From contig JALHSV010000086.1 of NCBI GenBank assembly GCA_022865525.1, positions 1-7,338 on the forward strand: a stretch of 7,338 nt of DNA. The letters run 5' to 3'. The notes beneath the pieces are model-generated. The model saw nothing but the letters and a program-made list of their open reading frames with translations. It was not told the origin of the DNA and ran no database searches. Shown here piece by piece: positions 1 to 6,306 of this stretch; the stretch's first letter is position 1, and each line of letters starts with the position of its first letter. A program made the position numbers and the translations under genes. The stretch is from Thermodesulfovibrionales bacterium. Its GTDB lineage: Bacteria > Nitrospirota > Thermodesulfovibrionia > Thermodesulfovibrionales > SM23-35.

Positions 1-123
1 ACAGACGAGTTGCATGAAGGCGAAGAAGTACTGGTAAAGGTCATTGAGATCGATAAAATGGGCAGGATACGGTTGTCCAGGAAAGAAGCGTTACGAGAGA
101 AGGGAACATCCAAAGAGAATTAA
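1..123 (+). CDS. pnp: Polyribonucleotide nucleotidyltransferase (PNPase), C-terminal end only
   Basis: This is the 3' end of a gene that begins outside the window; 40 codons are visible, read in frame 1 to TAA at 121-123. The peptide contains the segment VKVIEIDKMGRIRLSRKEAL, which matches the last strands of the S1 RNA-binding domain closing bacterial PNPase (family pattern: V-K-V-x-E-I-D-x-x-G-R-I-x-L-S-R-K). PNPase is a phosphorolytic 3'-5' exoribonuclease of the cytoplasm and the degradosome. The short charged tail after the S1 domain is normal for the family. The following M16 peptidase gene supports the call, since pnp followed by an M16 peptidase gene is a recurring order in bacteria (for example pnpA near mlpA/ymxG in Bacillus). 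Other S1-domain proteins such as ribosomal protein S1 are possible, but the ending and the neighbour favour PNPase. Confidence 0.85.
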   Translation, partial: TDELHEGEEVLVKVIEIDKMGRIRLSRKEALREKGTSKEN

Positions 124-147
124 TAAAGATGAAGATGAGAATAAGGG

Positions 148-176
148 AGGGGATAGAGTTCGTGTATCCCCTTTTT
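148..176 (+). terminator. Rho-independent terminator after pnp
   Basis: An eight-base stem, AGGGGATA (148-155) with TATCCCCT (165-172), encloses a nine-base loop and runs straight into a short T tract (172-176). It lies 25 bases after the pnp stop codon. It separates pnp from the M16 peptidase group, although readthrough is possible because the T run is short. Confidence 0.75.
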
Positions 177-254
177 CATTTCTGTAATACTTCATTTCGC
201 TTTTCCAGATAATGTTCATTATTATTTACTTATGTCATAAAACTGAATAGGAAT
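177..254 (+). other. AT-rich leader before the M16 peptidase gene, promoter not resolved
   Basis: This AT-rich gap between the pnp terminator and the next start codon should contain the promoter for the downstream three-gene group. No convincing -35/-10 pair is visible. The best -10-like element is CATAAA at 236-241, preceded by TG at 233-234 (extended -10 form), but it lacks a good -35. GATAAT at 208-213 also has no -35 at proper distance. No open reading frame or RNA structure was recognised. Confidence 0.3.
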
Positions 255-1514
255 ATGTTTAAAAAAGAACATCTCAGCAACGGTGTGCCGGTCGTTATGG
301 AAGCGCTGAAGAACATGCGTTCAGTCGTTGTCGGTTTATGGGTAAAGGTTGGATCGAGGAATGAGCCATCAGAAAAAAACGGCATATCTCATTTTCTCGA
401 ACACATGTTTTTTAAAGGCACCAGGAAACGCACTGCTAAAGACATAGCCTTCGAGACTGATTCACTGGGCGGTGAACTGAATGCCTTTACCTCACGTGAA
501 ACAACAACATTCTATATAAAGGTGCTGGATGAATTCCTTGAAAAAGGGCTTGAGTTGCTGTCGGATGTCTTTCTCAATTCACTATTTCCGGAAGAGGATA
601 TCGAAAAAGAGAAAAAGATTATAAAAGAAGAGATAAAGATGGTTGAGGACACACCTGATGATTATATCCATGATCTCTTCAACCAGACCATCTGGGGGCA
701 TTCCGGAATCGGGCAACCTGTACTCGGCAGGAGAGAGACAATCAGGATTTTTACGAGAGATGACCTCATGGCGCACATCAGAAAGTATTACGGTGTGAAA
801 GATATCGTCATATCATGCGCCGGCAATTTTGACCATATGCATCTCATGGCACTGTTGAATAAAAATCTCGGAAATCTCAGGAGAGGTTCTGAGCCTGAAC
901 GGGGTGCACCACCCGGTTTTCAGAGCACGATGCACGTATTCAGCAAACAGCTTTCAGAAGCACATCTGTGTCTTGGGTTTAAAGGTATCCATCATGCGAG
1001 CAAGGACCGTTACAGTCTTTTCACATTGAATACGATTCTGGGAGCCGGGGTAAGCTCGCGCCTTTTTCAGGAGATACGGGAAAAGAGAGGATTGGCATAT
1101 GCCATCTATTCATTTATTGCTTCATATTCTGATACTGGCTTGTGGGGTATTTATGCGGGCGTGAGCAGGAAGAAAGTCCGGGAAGTCATAGAGCTGATTC
1201 TCCAGGAGATGCATCATCTGAAGGATACCATTACAGAAAGTGAACTCCAGCGTGCAAAGAATCAACTGAAAGGAAATATCATTCTCGGGCTTGAATCAAC
1301 GAGCAGCCGGATGAATAATATTGCTCGGCAGGAGATTTACCACGGGAGATACTTCTCGCCGAAGGAGATTATGGACGAGGTTGATTCAATAACGCTGAAG
1401 CAGATCAAGGATCTTGCAGAATTAATTATACGGAAGGATTTACTTGCCCTTACCATTTATGGACCTGTTCAGGAAGAGAGCCTCAAGGGCATTTTGGATG
1501 AGAAAGGCCCCTGA
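255..1514 (+). CDS. M16 family zinc metallopeptidase (processing-protease type)
   Basis: The 419-residue protein is of the usual length for one-chain bacterial M16B peptidases related to the mitochondrial processing peptidase beta subunit and Bacillus MlpA/YmxG. The inverted zinc motif HFLEH is at residues 46-50 (zinc ligands His46 and His50, catalytic Glu49), and Glu126, 76 residues after His50, fits as the third ligand. The second half carries the family signature around 263-282 (GAGVSSRLF, then REKRGLAY), including the Arg278/Tyr282 pair that helps bind substrate in active homologues. It is therefore a complete enzyme with both M16 domains (about 1-210 and 211-419), expected to work as a dimer on short or unfolded peptides. 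No signal peptide is seen, so it is probably cytoplasmic. The start fits the family's typical N-terminus, but AGG sits only three bases before ATG. The physiological substrate is unknown. The next gene starts 26 bases downstream, suggesting cotranscription. Confidence 0.93.
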   Translation: MFKKEHLSNGVPVVMEALKNMRSVVVGLWVKVGSRNEPSEKNGISHFLEHMFFKGTRKRTAKDIAFETDSLGGELNAFTSRETTTFYIKVLDEFLEKGLELLSDVFLNSLFPEEDIEKEKKIIKEEIKMVEDTPDDYIHDLFNQTIWGHSGIGQPVLGRRETIRIFTRDDLMAHIRKYYGVKDIVISCAGNFDHMHLMALLNKNLGNLRRGSEPERGAPPGFQSTMHVFSKQLSEAHLCLGFKGIHHASKDRYSLFTLNTILGAGVSSRLFQEIREKRGLAYAIYSFIASYSDTGLWGIYAGVSRKKVREVIELILQEMHHLKDTITESELQRAKNQLKGNIILGLESTSSRMNNIARQEIYHGRYFSPKEIMDEVDSITLKQIKDLAELIIRKDLLALTIYGPVQEESLKGILDEKGP

Positions 1515-1540
1515 GTTTGCCTGCTCTGCGGATAAGGTAA

Positions 1541-3637
1541 ATGCTTGATAATTTTTTTCACGCACAATCGATCGCTGTTGTTGGTGCATCACGGAGTCCG
1601 GGCAAGGTAGGATATGATATTCTCAAAAATATCATTCAATACGGATTTGACGGATCAGTTTACCCGATTAATCCCGGAGCACCGGAGATCCTGGGGAAAA
1701 AGGCCTATCCTTCACTTATGGATGTTCCTGGTGAAATAGATGTAGCCGTCATCGTTGTTCCTTCCAAAAATGTTCTTGAAATTATCGATCAGTGTGGTAC
1801 CAGAAAGATTGATTCTGCCATTATCATAACTGCCGGATTTAAAGAGAGCGGGATTGAAGGTTCGAAGCTTGAACTTGAACTGATCAGAAGAGCAAAACAA
1901 GCAGGTGTAAGGTTTATAGGTCCTAACTGCCTTGGCGTGATTGACACTCACTCGAAAATCAATGCCTCTTTTGCGGCCGGTATGCCGGCGAAGGGAAGCA
2001 TTGGATTTTTCTCACAATCCGGAGCACTCTGCCTTGCTGTTCTTGATCGTGCACTGCCCGATGAAATCGGTTTTTCGAAATTTATCAGCATGGGAAATAA
2101 GGCGGATATAACCGACATGGATATCATGCTTGCTCTGGCTGAAGATGATAATACAAAAGTCATTTTAGGATACATCGAGGGAGTCAGCGACGGGCGAAAA
2201 TTCATGGAGGTTGCCCGCGAGGTCTCCCGAAAGAAACCGATCATTATTTTAAAATCCGGCATAACGGCATCCGGTGCAAAAGCAGCTTCATCTCATACCG
2301 GTGCACTCGCCGGCCGTGAGGCAGCCTTTGATGCAGCATTCAAACAAAGCGGCATCATCAGAGCTCACACGCTCAATGAACTGTTTAATTTTGCCCTGGC
2401 TTTCGCAAATCAGCCTGTCCCGAGAGGACCAAATGCGGCAATCATAACCAATTCAGGCGGTCCGGGTATTTTGGCTGCGGATGCCTGTGACAAATCGAAT
2501 CTTCAGCTTATCCCACTCCACAAGGAATATGTGGACGAACTCAGGACATTTCTGCCGCCTGTTGCATCTTTTTATAACCCCATAGATATCCTTGGTGATT
2601 CCGGTGCTGAACGTTACGAAAAGACACTCAATACTGTCATCAAGGATGAGAGAATTAACAGCATCATGGTACTTTTGACTCCAACTGCGGTCGTGGACGT
2701 TGAGGCAACTGCACGTGCTGTGATCAATGTCGCGAGACTGATTGATAGGCCCATACTCACGTCGTTTATGGGGAAAAAAAGTGTTGAAGCAGGAGCCAGA
2801 ATACTCATGAAACACGGGGTCCCAAACTACAGTTATCCGGAGGAAATGGTCTCATCCCTCAATGCCATGTACCGGTATCATCTGTGGCTACACAAGCCGG
2901 AGAAGAACTTTCCGGTATACGAGGGATACAGGGAAAAGGCAGCTCAGATTTTTGAAAAGGTAAAGAGAGACAAACGTGACCGGTTGCATGAACTAGAAGT
3001 CCATGATGTGCTGCAGGCATATGGCTTTTCGCAACCAAAAAGCCTGTTCGTACGCACTCCGGAAGAAGCTCTTGCTGCTGCCAAGGGAATAGGATTTCCT
3101 GTGGTCATGAAAATCGTTTCACCCCAGATTTCCCATAAGAGTGATATTGGCGGTGTAAAAATTAACCTGAACAGCAAAAAGGAAGTGGAAAATGCTTTTT
3201 TCGAAATCACTACCCGGGTAAGGAATATCCTGCCGTCTGCGCATATCGCCGGTGTTTTAGTCCAGGAGATGGTTCCAAAGGGGAGGGAGGTCATTATGGG
3301 CATCACCAGCGACCCGCAGTTCGGTCATATGATCATGTTCGGACTGGGCGGTATTTATGTGGAGGTTCTCAAGGATGTGTCTTTCCGGATTGCACCATTA
3401 AGCAGGGAAGACGCCTACGAAATGATCAGGGAGACAAAGGCCTTTCCGCTTTTACGAGGGGTCCGGGGAGAAACAGAAGCTGATATCGAAGCGATTGAGA
3501 AATCCCTCTTAGTCCTGTCAAACATTGCTTCGGATTTTCCCCACATTATCGAGGCTGATATTAATCCTCTCCTTGTCAGAAATCGGGGAGAAGGCGTCGT
3601 AGCTATAGATGCACGATTTACCATAGGAGGTAACTGA
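1541..3637 (+). CDS. ADP-forming acetate/acyl-CoA ligase, fused alpha-beta chain
   Basis: This 698-residue protein belongs to the NDP-forming acyl-CoA synthetase superfamily (acetyl-CoA + ADP + Pi to acetate + ATP + CoA, reversible). Domain order: CoA-binding Rossmann domain (about 5-130, with VVGASRSPGKVG at 13-24), succinyl-CoA-ligase-like domains (about 150-455) and an ATP-grasp domain (about 480-698). His252 in SHTGALAG is the expected phosphohistidine, NSGGPG (304-309) follows in the alpha part, and SHKSDIGGV (531-539) gives the second His used for phosphate transfer in the beta part; EADINPLLV (671-679) is the conserved end of the ATP-grasp fold. All key residues are present, so it should be active. 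There is no C-terminal GNAT domain, which argues against a PatZ/Pat-type protein acetyltransferase. Acetate is the default substrate by family, but propionate, branched or aryl acids cannot be excluded. The stop codon is one base from the next start, so translation is probably coupled to the DRTGG gene. Confidence 0.92.
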   Translation: MLDNFFHAQSIAVVGASRSPGKVGYDILKNIIQYGFDGSVYPINPGAPEILGKKAYPSLMDVPGEIDVAVIVVPSKNVLEIIDQCGTRKIDSAIIITAGFKESGIEGSKLELELIRRAKQAGVRFIGPNCLGVIDTHSKINASFAAGMPAKGSIGFFSQSGALCLAVLDRALPDEIGFSKFISMGNKADITDMDIMLALAEDDNTKVILGYIEGVSDGRKFMEVAREVSRKKPIIILKSGITASGAKAASSHTGALAGREAAFDAAFKQSGIIRAHTLNELFNFALAFANQPVPRGPNAAIITNSGGPGILAADACDKSNLQLIPLHKEYVDELRTFLPPVASFYNPIDILGDSGAERYEKTLNTVIKDERINSIMVLLTPTAVVDVEATARAVINVARLIDRPILTSFMGKKSVEAGARILMKHGVPNYSYPEEMVSSLNAMYRYHLWLHKPEKNFPVYEGYREKAAQIFEKVKRDKRDRLHELEVHDVLQAYGFSQPKSLFVRTPEEALAAAKGIGFPVVMKIVSPQISHKSDIGGVKINLNSKKEVENAFFEITTRVRNILPSAHIAGVLVQEMVPKGREVIMGITSDPQFGHMIMFGLGGIYVEVLKDVSFRIAPLSREDAYEMIRETKAFPLLRGVRGETEADIEAIEKSLLVLSNIASDFPHIIEADINPLLVRNRGEGVVAIDARFTIGGN
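3624..3631 (+). promoter_or_regulatory. Strong Shine-Dalgarno site for the DRTGG protein
   Basis: TAGGAGGT lies inside the last codons of the ligase gene, eight bases after GGAGG comes the ATG at 3639. It is the best ribosome-binding site in the window and fixes the start of the next gene. Confidence 0.85.
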
Positions 3638-3638
3638 A

Positions 3639-4709
3639 ATGATTTCTTTGTACGTGGGATCAACATCAGGCTATACGGGCAAGACTCTCATAACCATGGG
3701 ACTCGGTCACAGGTTCATACGGGATGGACTCAAGGTAGGGTATATAAAGCCTGTCGGCATCTTACCGGTAAAGGTGAATGATGTGCTTACAGACAACGAT
3801 GCATGGCGCATCTACAGGGCACTTGAGATGAAAGATCCGCTCCCTGAAATATGCCCTGTGGTACTGACACAGGAGCTTGAAGTAAAAAGTTACAGGAAAG
3901 GCATCACGGGGCTCATGGCAAAGGTTGTGAAGTCGTATAATCAGATAGCAAAAGATAAGGACGTCATGCTCATCGGGGGTTACGGAAGCATTTATACCGG
4001 AAGTTACCTCGGCCTTCGAGGGCTTGATGTTATCAAGCGGCTCAATGCCAAAGCTGTTCTTGTTGTCAAGTACGAAGGCGAGTATATCGCTGATTATATT
4101 CTTCAGGCAAAAAAGGATCTCAAAGACCGGTTTCTCGGCGTCATACTGAATAAAGTCACCTCGGAACTGAAGCAAAGCGCGTATGACTATACAATGCCTT
4201 TTCTTCAACGGAAGAACATCGATATTCTGGGGATAATCCCCCATGATTCGATTGTCGGATCAATTACCGTGGAAGAACTGAATGAGATGCTCGGGGGTAA
4301 GGTGTTATGCTGCCATGATAAACTCACGAACCTTGTAGAACATTTCCTGATCGGAGCAATGCAGGTGGACAAGGCAATTGAGTATTTTAAAAAAACGAGA
4401 AATAATGCGGTTATTGTCGGAGGTGACAGGGCTGATATTCAATTGTCGGCGATAGAATCCGGCTCTGTTTGCCTGATCCTTACCGGAGAACTGTATCCCG
4501 GCGAAATAATCCTGGCAGTAGCTGAGCAAAAGAACATCCCAATTCTGGTGGTCCGGGAAGACACATACAGCATTGCAAAAAAATTGGAGAAACTTTCTGT
4601 CAGGCTGAGGTTGCGTGACAAAGCAAAGGTTGAACGCGGCATGAATATGGTTAATGAGCATGTGAACTTTTCTCTTTTATATAAAAAAATAGGCATAAAA
4701 CGTATGTAG
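3639..4709 (+). CDS. Pta N-terminal-like protein: P-loop (BioD-like) domain plus DRTGG domain
   Basis: The 356-residue protein has a P-loop NTPase/dethiobiotin-synthetase-like domain at about 1-215, with a Walker A-like GSTSGYTGKT at 7-16 and further conserved strands (YIKPVG 35-40, GVILNKV 167-173, LGIIPHD 197-203). A DRTGG domain follows at about 218-325 (VGGDRAD 260-266, LTGEL 281-285, IPILVV 300-305). This is the arrangement of the regulatory N-terminal half of long phosphotransacetylases such as E. coli Pta, but the chain ends where the catalytic PTA_PTB domain would begin. It should therefore not make acetyl phosphate itself. Databases often name such proteins 'phosphotransacetylase family', which overstates the case. 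Its position one base after an ADP-forming acyl-CoA ligase suggests a role in acetyl-CoA/acetate metabolism, perhaps sensing nucleotide or metabolite levels; this is inference. There is no signal peptide or membrane segment, so it should be cytoplasmic. The start is fixed by a strong Shine-Dalgarno site. Confidence 0.85.
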   Translation: MISLYVGSTSGYTGKTLITMGLGHRFIRDGLKVGYIKPVGILPVKVNDVLTDNDAWRIYRALEMKDPLPEICPVVLTQELEVKSYRKGITGLMAKVVKSYNQIAKDKDVMLIGGYGSIYTGSYLGLRGLDVIKRLNAKAVLVVKYEGEYIADYILQAKKDLKDRFLGVILNKVTSELKQSAYDYTMPFLQRKNIDILGIIPHDSIVGSITVEELNEMLGGKVLCCHDKLTNLVEHFLIGAMQVDKAIEYFKKTRNNAVIVGGDRADIQLSAIESGSVCLILTGELYPGEIILAVAEQKNIPILVVREDTYSIAKKLEKLSVRLRLRDKAKVERGMNMVNEHVNFSLLYKKIGIKRM

Positions 4710-4749
4710 AAACCGCGTCATCCCTGTCCCCATTTCATTGATATTTGTC

Positions 4750-4778
4750 TTGACATTATCAGGGGCCTCTGGTATAAA
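4750..4778 (+). promoter_or_regulatory. Near-consensus sigma70-type promoter of the inositol-lipid operon
   Basis: TTGACA (4750-4755) and TATAAA (4773-4778) are separated by exactly 17 bases, matching the housekeeping consensus at 11 of 12 positions. The expected transcription start, about seven bases after the -10 box, falls on or next to the A of the ATG at 4785, so the mRNA would be leaderless or nearly so. It sits in the 75-base gap after the DRTGG gene. No clear terminator for the upstream group is visible in that gap. Confidence 0.8.
4757..4774 (+). promoter_or_regulatory. Candidate operator: imperfect dyad in the promoter spacer
   Basis: The 18 bases TATCAGGGGCCTCTGGTA agree with their own reverse complement at 14 positions; the core CAGGGGCCTCTG (4760-4771) matches at 10 of 12. 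The dyad occupies the space between the -35 and -10 boxes, where a bound dimer would affect promoter access. The HTH protein encoded immediately downstream is the obvious candidate ligand, but this is inference from position only. Confidence 0.35.
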
Positions 4779-4784
4779 CTCTGC

Positions 4785-5195
4785 ATGGAAATTTCCTTAA
4801 ATGTAGGTAATTTTTTCTGCCCGAATCAGTCCTGCAATGATCATAAGAAAAAGGGGATAGGTAATATAATCATTTATGACAGATACGGTAAGGAGCGGAG
4901 AATACTTCTCAAATGTAAAACCTGCAATTTCAGATTTTCGGAAAGACGGAATACGTTCTTTTTTGGTCTCCACACAAAAGAGTCAAAAATACGGGAAGTC
5001 ATCCTCTATCTTATCGAGGGGATGAGTTTCAGGGAGGCTGCATGCGCATCTGACCTGGACAAGGATACTGTACAAAGGATATGGAAGCGTTTTTTGGAGT
5101 ACTGCGAGGAATCCATGGAGAGCCTCCTGAAAGATTTCAATATTAAACTTGAAGATCTCATCATGTTGTTATATAAACGAATTCAGAAAAGGTGA
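4785..5195 (+). CDS. Zinc-ribbon/HTH protein resembling the DNA-binding part of IS1-type transposases
   Basis: The 136-residue protein has an N-terminal zinc ribbon with Cys12, Cys17, Cys44 and Cys47 (CPNQSC, then CKTC), followed at about 65-105 by a predicted helix-turn-helix (LIEGMSFREAACASD, then DKDTVQRIWKRF). This order, with the connecting RFSERRNTFFFGL segment, resembles InsA and the N-terminus of IS1-like transposases. The DDE catalytic domain is absent: the protein ends in a short helical tail and the next gene begins seven bases after its stop. No terminal inverted repeats or target duplications were found around it. The intact frame, strong promoter and tight linkage to ino1 suggest a transposase-derived transcription factor rather than a decaying remnant, though a remnant cannot be ruled out. 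ATG 4785 is the only start that keeps Cys12; no Shine-Dalgarno site precedes it, fitting leaderless translation. Its DNA target is unknown, the operon's own promoter being a plausible one. Confidence 0.75.
   Translation: MEISLNVGNFFCPNQSCNDHKKKGIGNIIIYDRYGKERRILLKCKTCNFRFSERRNTFFFGLHTKESKIREVILYLIEGMSFREAACASDLDKDTVQRIWKRFLEYCEESMESLLKDFNIKLEDLIMLLYKRIQKR
5149..5177 (+). promoter_or_regulatory. Possible internal promoter ahead of ino1
   Basis: TTGAAG (5149-5154) and TATAAA (5172-5177) are 17 bases apart, inside the last codons of the HTH gene. A transcript from here would start near 5184, leaving the ino1 Shine-Dalgarno site and ATG in a leader of about 19 bases. The -35 box matches consensus at only four of six positions and the call rests on sequence alone, so it may be chance. 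Confidence 0.35.
5189..5195 (+). promoter_or_regulatory. Shine-Dalgarno site deciding the ino1 start
   Basis: AAGGTGA overlaps the TGA stop of the HTH gene and lies seven bases before ATG 5203. It supports ATG 5203 over the upstream in-frame TTG at 5149 and suggests translational coupling with the HTH gene. Confidence 0.7.
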
Positions 5196-5202
5196 ACAAG
5201 AC

Positions 5203-6306
5203 ATGGGAAAGATAAGGGTTGCGGTTGCCGGCATCGGTAACTGTGCCAGCTCATTGATTCAAGGAGTTACCTATTACAGATCCCTCGGGAAAAATCATCC
5301 TGACAAGTCTCTCGGCCTCATGCACTATTCGCTGGGTGGATACAGTCCTGATGATATAGATTTTGTAGCTGCCTTTGATATCGATCAGAGGAAGGTCGAT
5401 AAATCTCTGAAAGAGGCGATCTATGCTTCACCGAATTGTACAAAAATGATCACTGATAATCTCCCTGATATTCCGGTCACGGTTTTGATGGGAAATGTCC
5501 TTGATAGTGTATCAACCCACATGAAAGACTATCCCGAGAAGAGGTCATTTGTCGTTGCACGAAAGAAGCCGTGCAATGTCGTTAAAGTCTTAAAGCAAAC
5601 CGAAGCTGATATCCTGATAAGCTATTTGCCCGTAGGCTCTGAAAAAGCGACAGCATATTATGCTGAGGCATGCCTGAAATCAGGTGTGAGTTTCATCAAT
5701 TGTGTTCCGGTCTTTATTGCATCCGATAAATCATGGGCAAACAAATTTGAGCAAAAAAAGATCCCCATAATCGGGGACGATATAAAAAGCCAGATCGGTG
5801 CTACCATTATCCACAGGGCATTAACAAGACTGTTTGAAGACCGGGGAGTAAAGATAGATAACACCTACCAACTGAATGTCGGTGGCAATACCGACTTCTT
5901 AAATATGCTGAACAGAAAGAGAGTCCGGTACAAAAAGATATCCAAGACAGAGGCAGTTCAGTCACAGATGCGCACGCCCCTTATGGATGAGCATATCCAT
6001 ATCGGCCCATCTGATTATGTACCCTGGCTGAAAGACAACAAGATATGTTTCCTGAGAATCGAGGGGAGAGGATTTGGACATATCCCGGTTCATATGGAAA
6101 TGAGACTTTCTGTTGAGGATTCGCCGAACAGTGCCGGCGTTGTCATCGACGCAATACGGTGCTGCAAAATCGCCAGGGACAGAGGGGTAGGGGGGGTGCT
6201 CATTTCACCCTCAGCATATTTCATGAAACACCCGTTGATTCAGTTCCCTGATGAAAAGGCACGGGCAATGGTAGAGGCTTTCATAAAAGGAAAACTCGAG
6301 AGGTAA
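5203..6306 (+). CDS. ino1: Inositol-3-phosphate (1L-myo-inositol-1-phosphate) synthase
   Basis: The enzyme converts D-glucose 6-phosphate to 1L-myo-inositol 1-phosphate using bound NAD+ in an internal oxidation-aldol-reduction cycle. The 367-residue length from ATG 5203 equals that of the short prokaryotic form known from Mycobacterium tuberculosis Ino1. Visible family motifs are the NAD-binding VAGIGNCASSLIQG (8-21), SYLPVGSE (140-147), GDDIKSQIGATI (191-202), QLNVGGNTDFLNM (223-235), KISKT (245-249) and DSPNSAGV (306-313). The conserved lysines in GDDIKSQ and KISKT belong to the active-site region in characterised homologues. No domain is missing. The frame is open further upstream to 5149, but those codons overlap the HTH gene, while ATG 5203 has a Shine-Dalgarno site and matches the start of the Rossmann fold. 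It directly precedes a CDP-alcohol phosphatidyltransferase with no gap, which points to inositol lipid rather than free inositol or mycothiol as the product. Confidence 0.95.
   Translation: MGKIRVAVAGIGNCASSLIQGVTYYRSLGKNHPDKSLGLMHYSLGGYSPDDIDFVAAFDIDQRKVDKSLKEAIYASPNCTKMITDNLPDIPVTVLMGNVLDSVSTHMKDYPEKRSFVVARKKPCNVVKVLKQTEADILISYLPVGSEKATAYYAEACLKSGVSFINCVPVFIASDKSWANKFEQKKIPIIGDDIKSQIGATIIHRALTRLFEDRGVKIDNTYQLNVGGNTDFLNMLNRKRVRYKKISKTEAVQSQMRTPLMDEHIHIGPSDYVPWLKDNKICFLRIEGRGFGHIPVHMEMRLSVEDSPNSAGVVIDAIRCCKIARDRGVGGVLISPSAYFMKHPLIQFPDEKARAMVEAFIKGKLER

Noticed and set aside
2453..2815. Open frames of about 80-160 codons on the minus strand across the ligase and DRTGG genes (for example 2453-2815, 2944-3306, 3762-4244).
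   Set aside because: They lie antisense to genes with clear family motifs, have no recognisable domains or ribosome sites, and look like shadows of the coding strand.
1541..3637. Pat/PatZ-type protein lysine acetyltransferase.
   Set aside because: The ligase domains are shared, but the chain ends after the ATP-grasp domain and has no GNAT domain, and the phosphohistidine His252 is present as in active ligases.
4710..4749. Terminator for the M16-ligase-DRTGG group.
   Set aside because: No GC-rich stem followed by a T run is present in this stretch, so the end of that transcript is unresolved.
5149..5202. Longer inositol-phosphate synthase starting at TTG 5149.
   Set aside because: The extra 18 residues overlap the HTH gene and do not resemble the family; ATG 5203 has a Shine-Dalgarno site and gives the usual length.
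4710..5202. The HTH gene as part of a complete or recently inserted insertion sequence.
   Set aside because: No transposase catalytic domain, terminal inverted repeats or flanking direct repeats were found by eye, and both neighbouring genes are intact.
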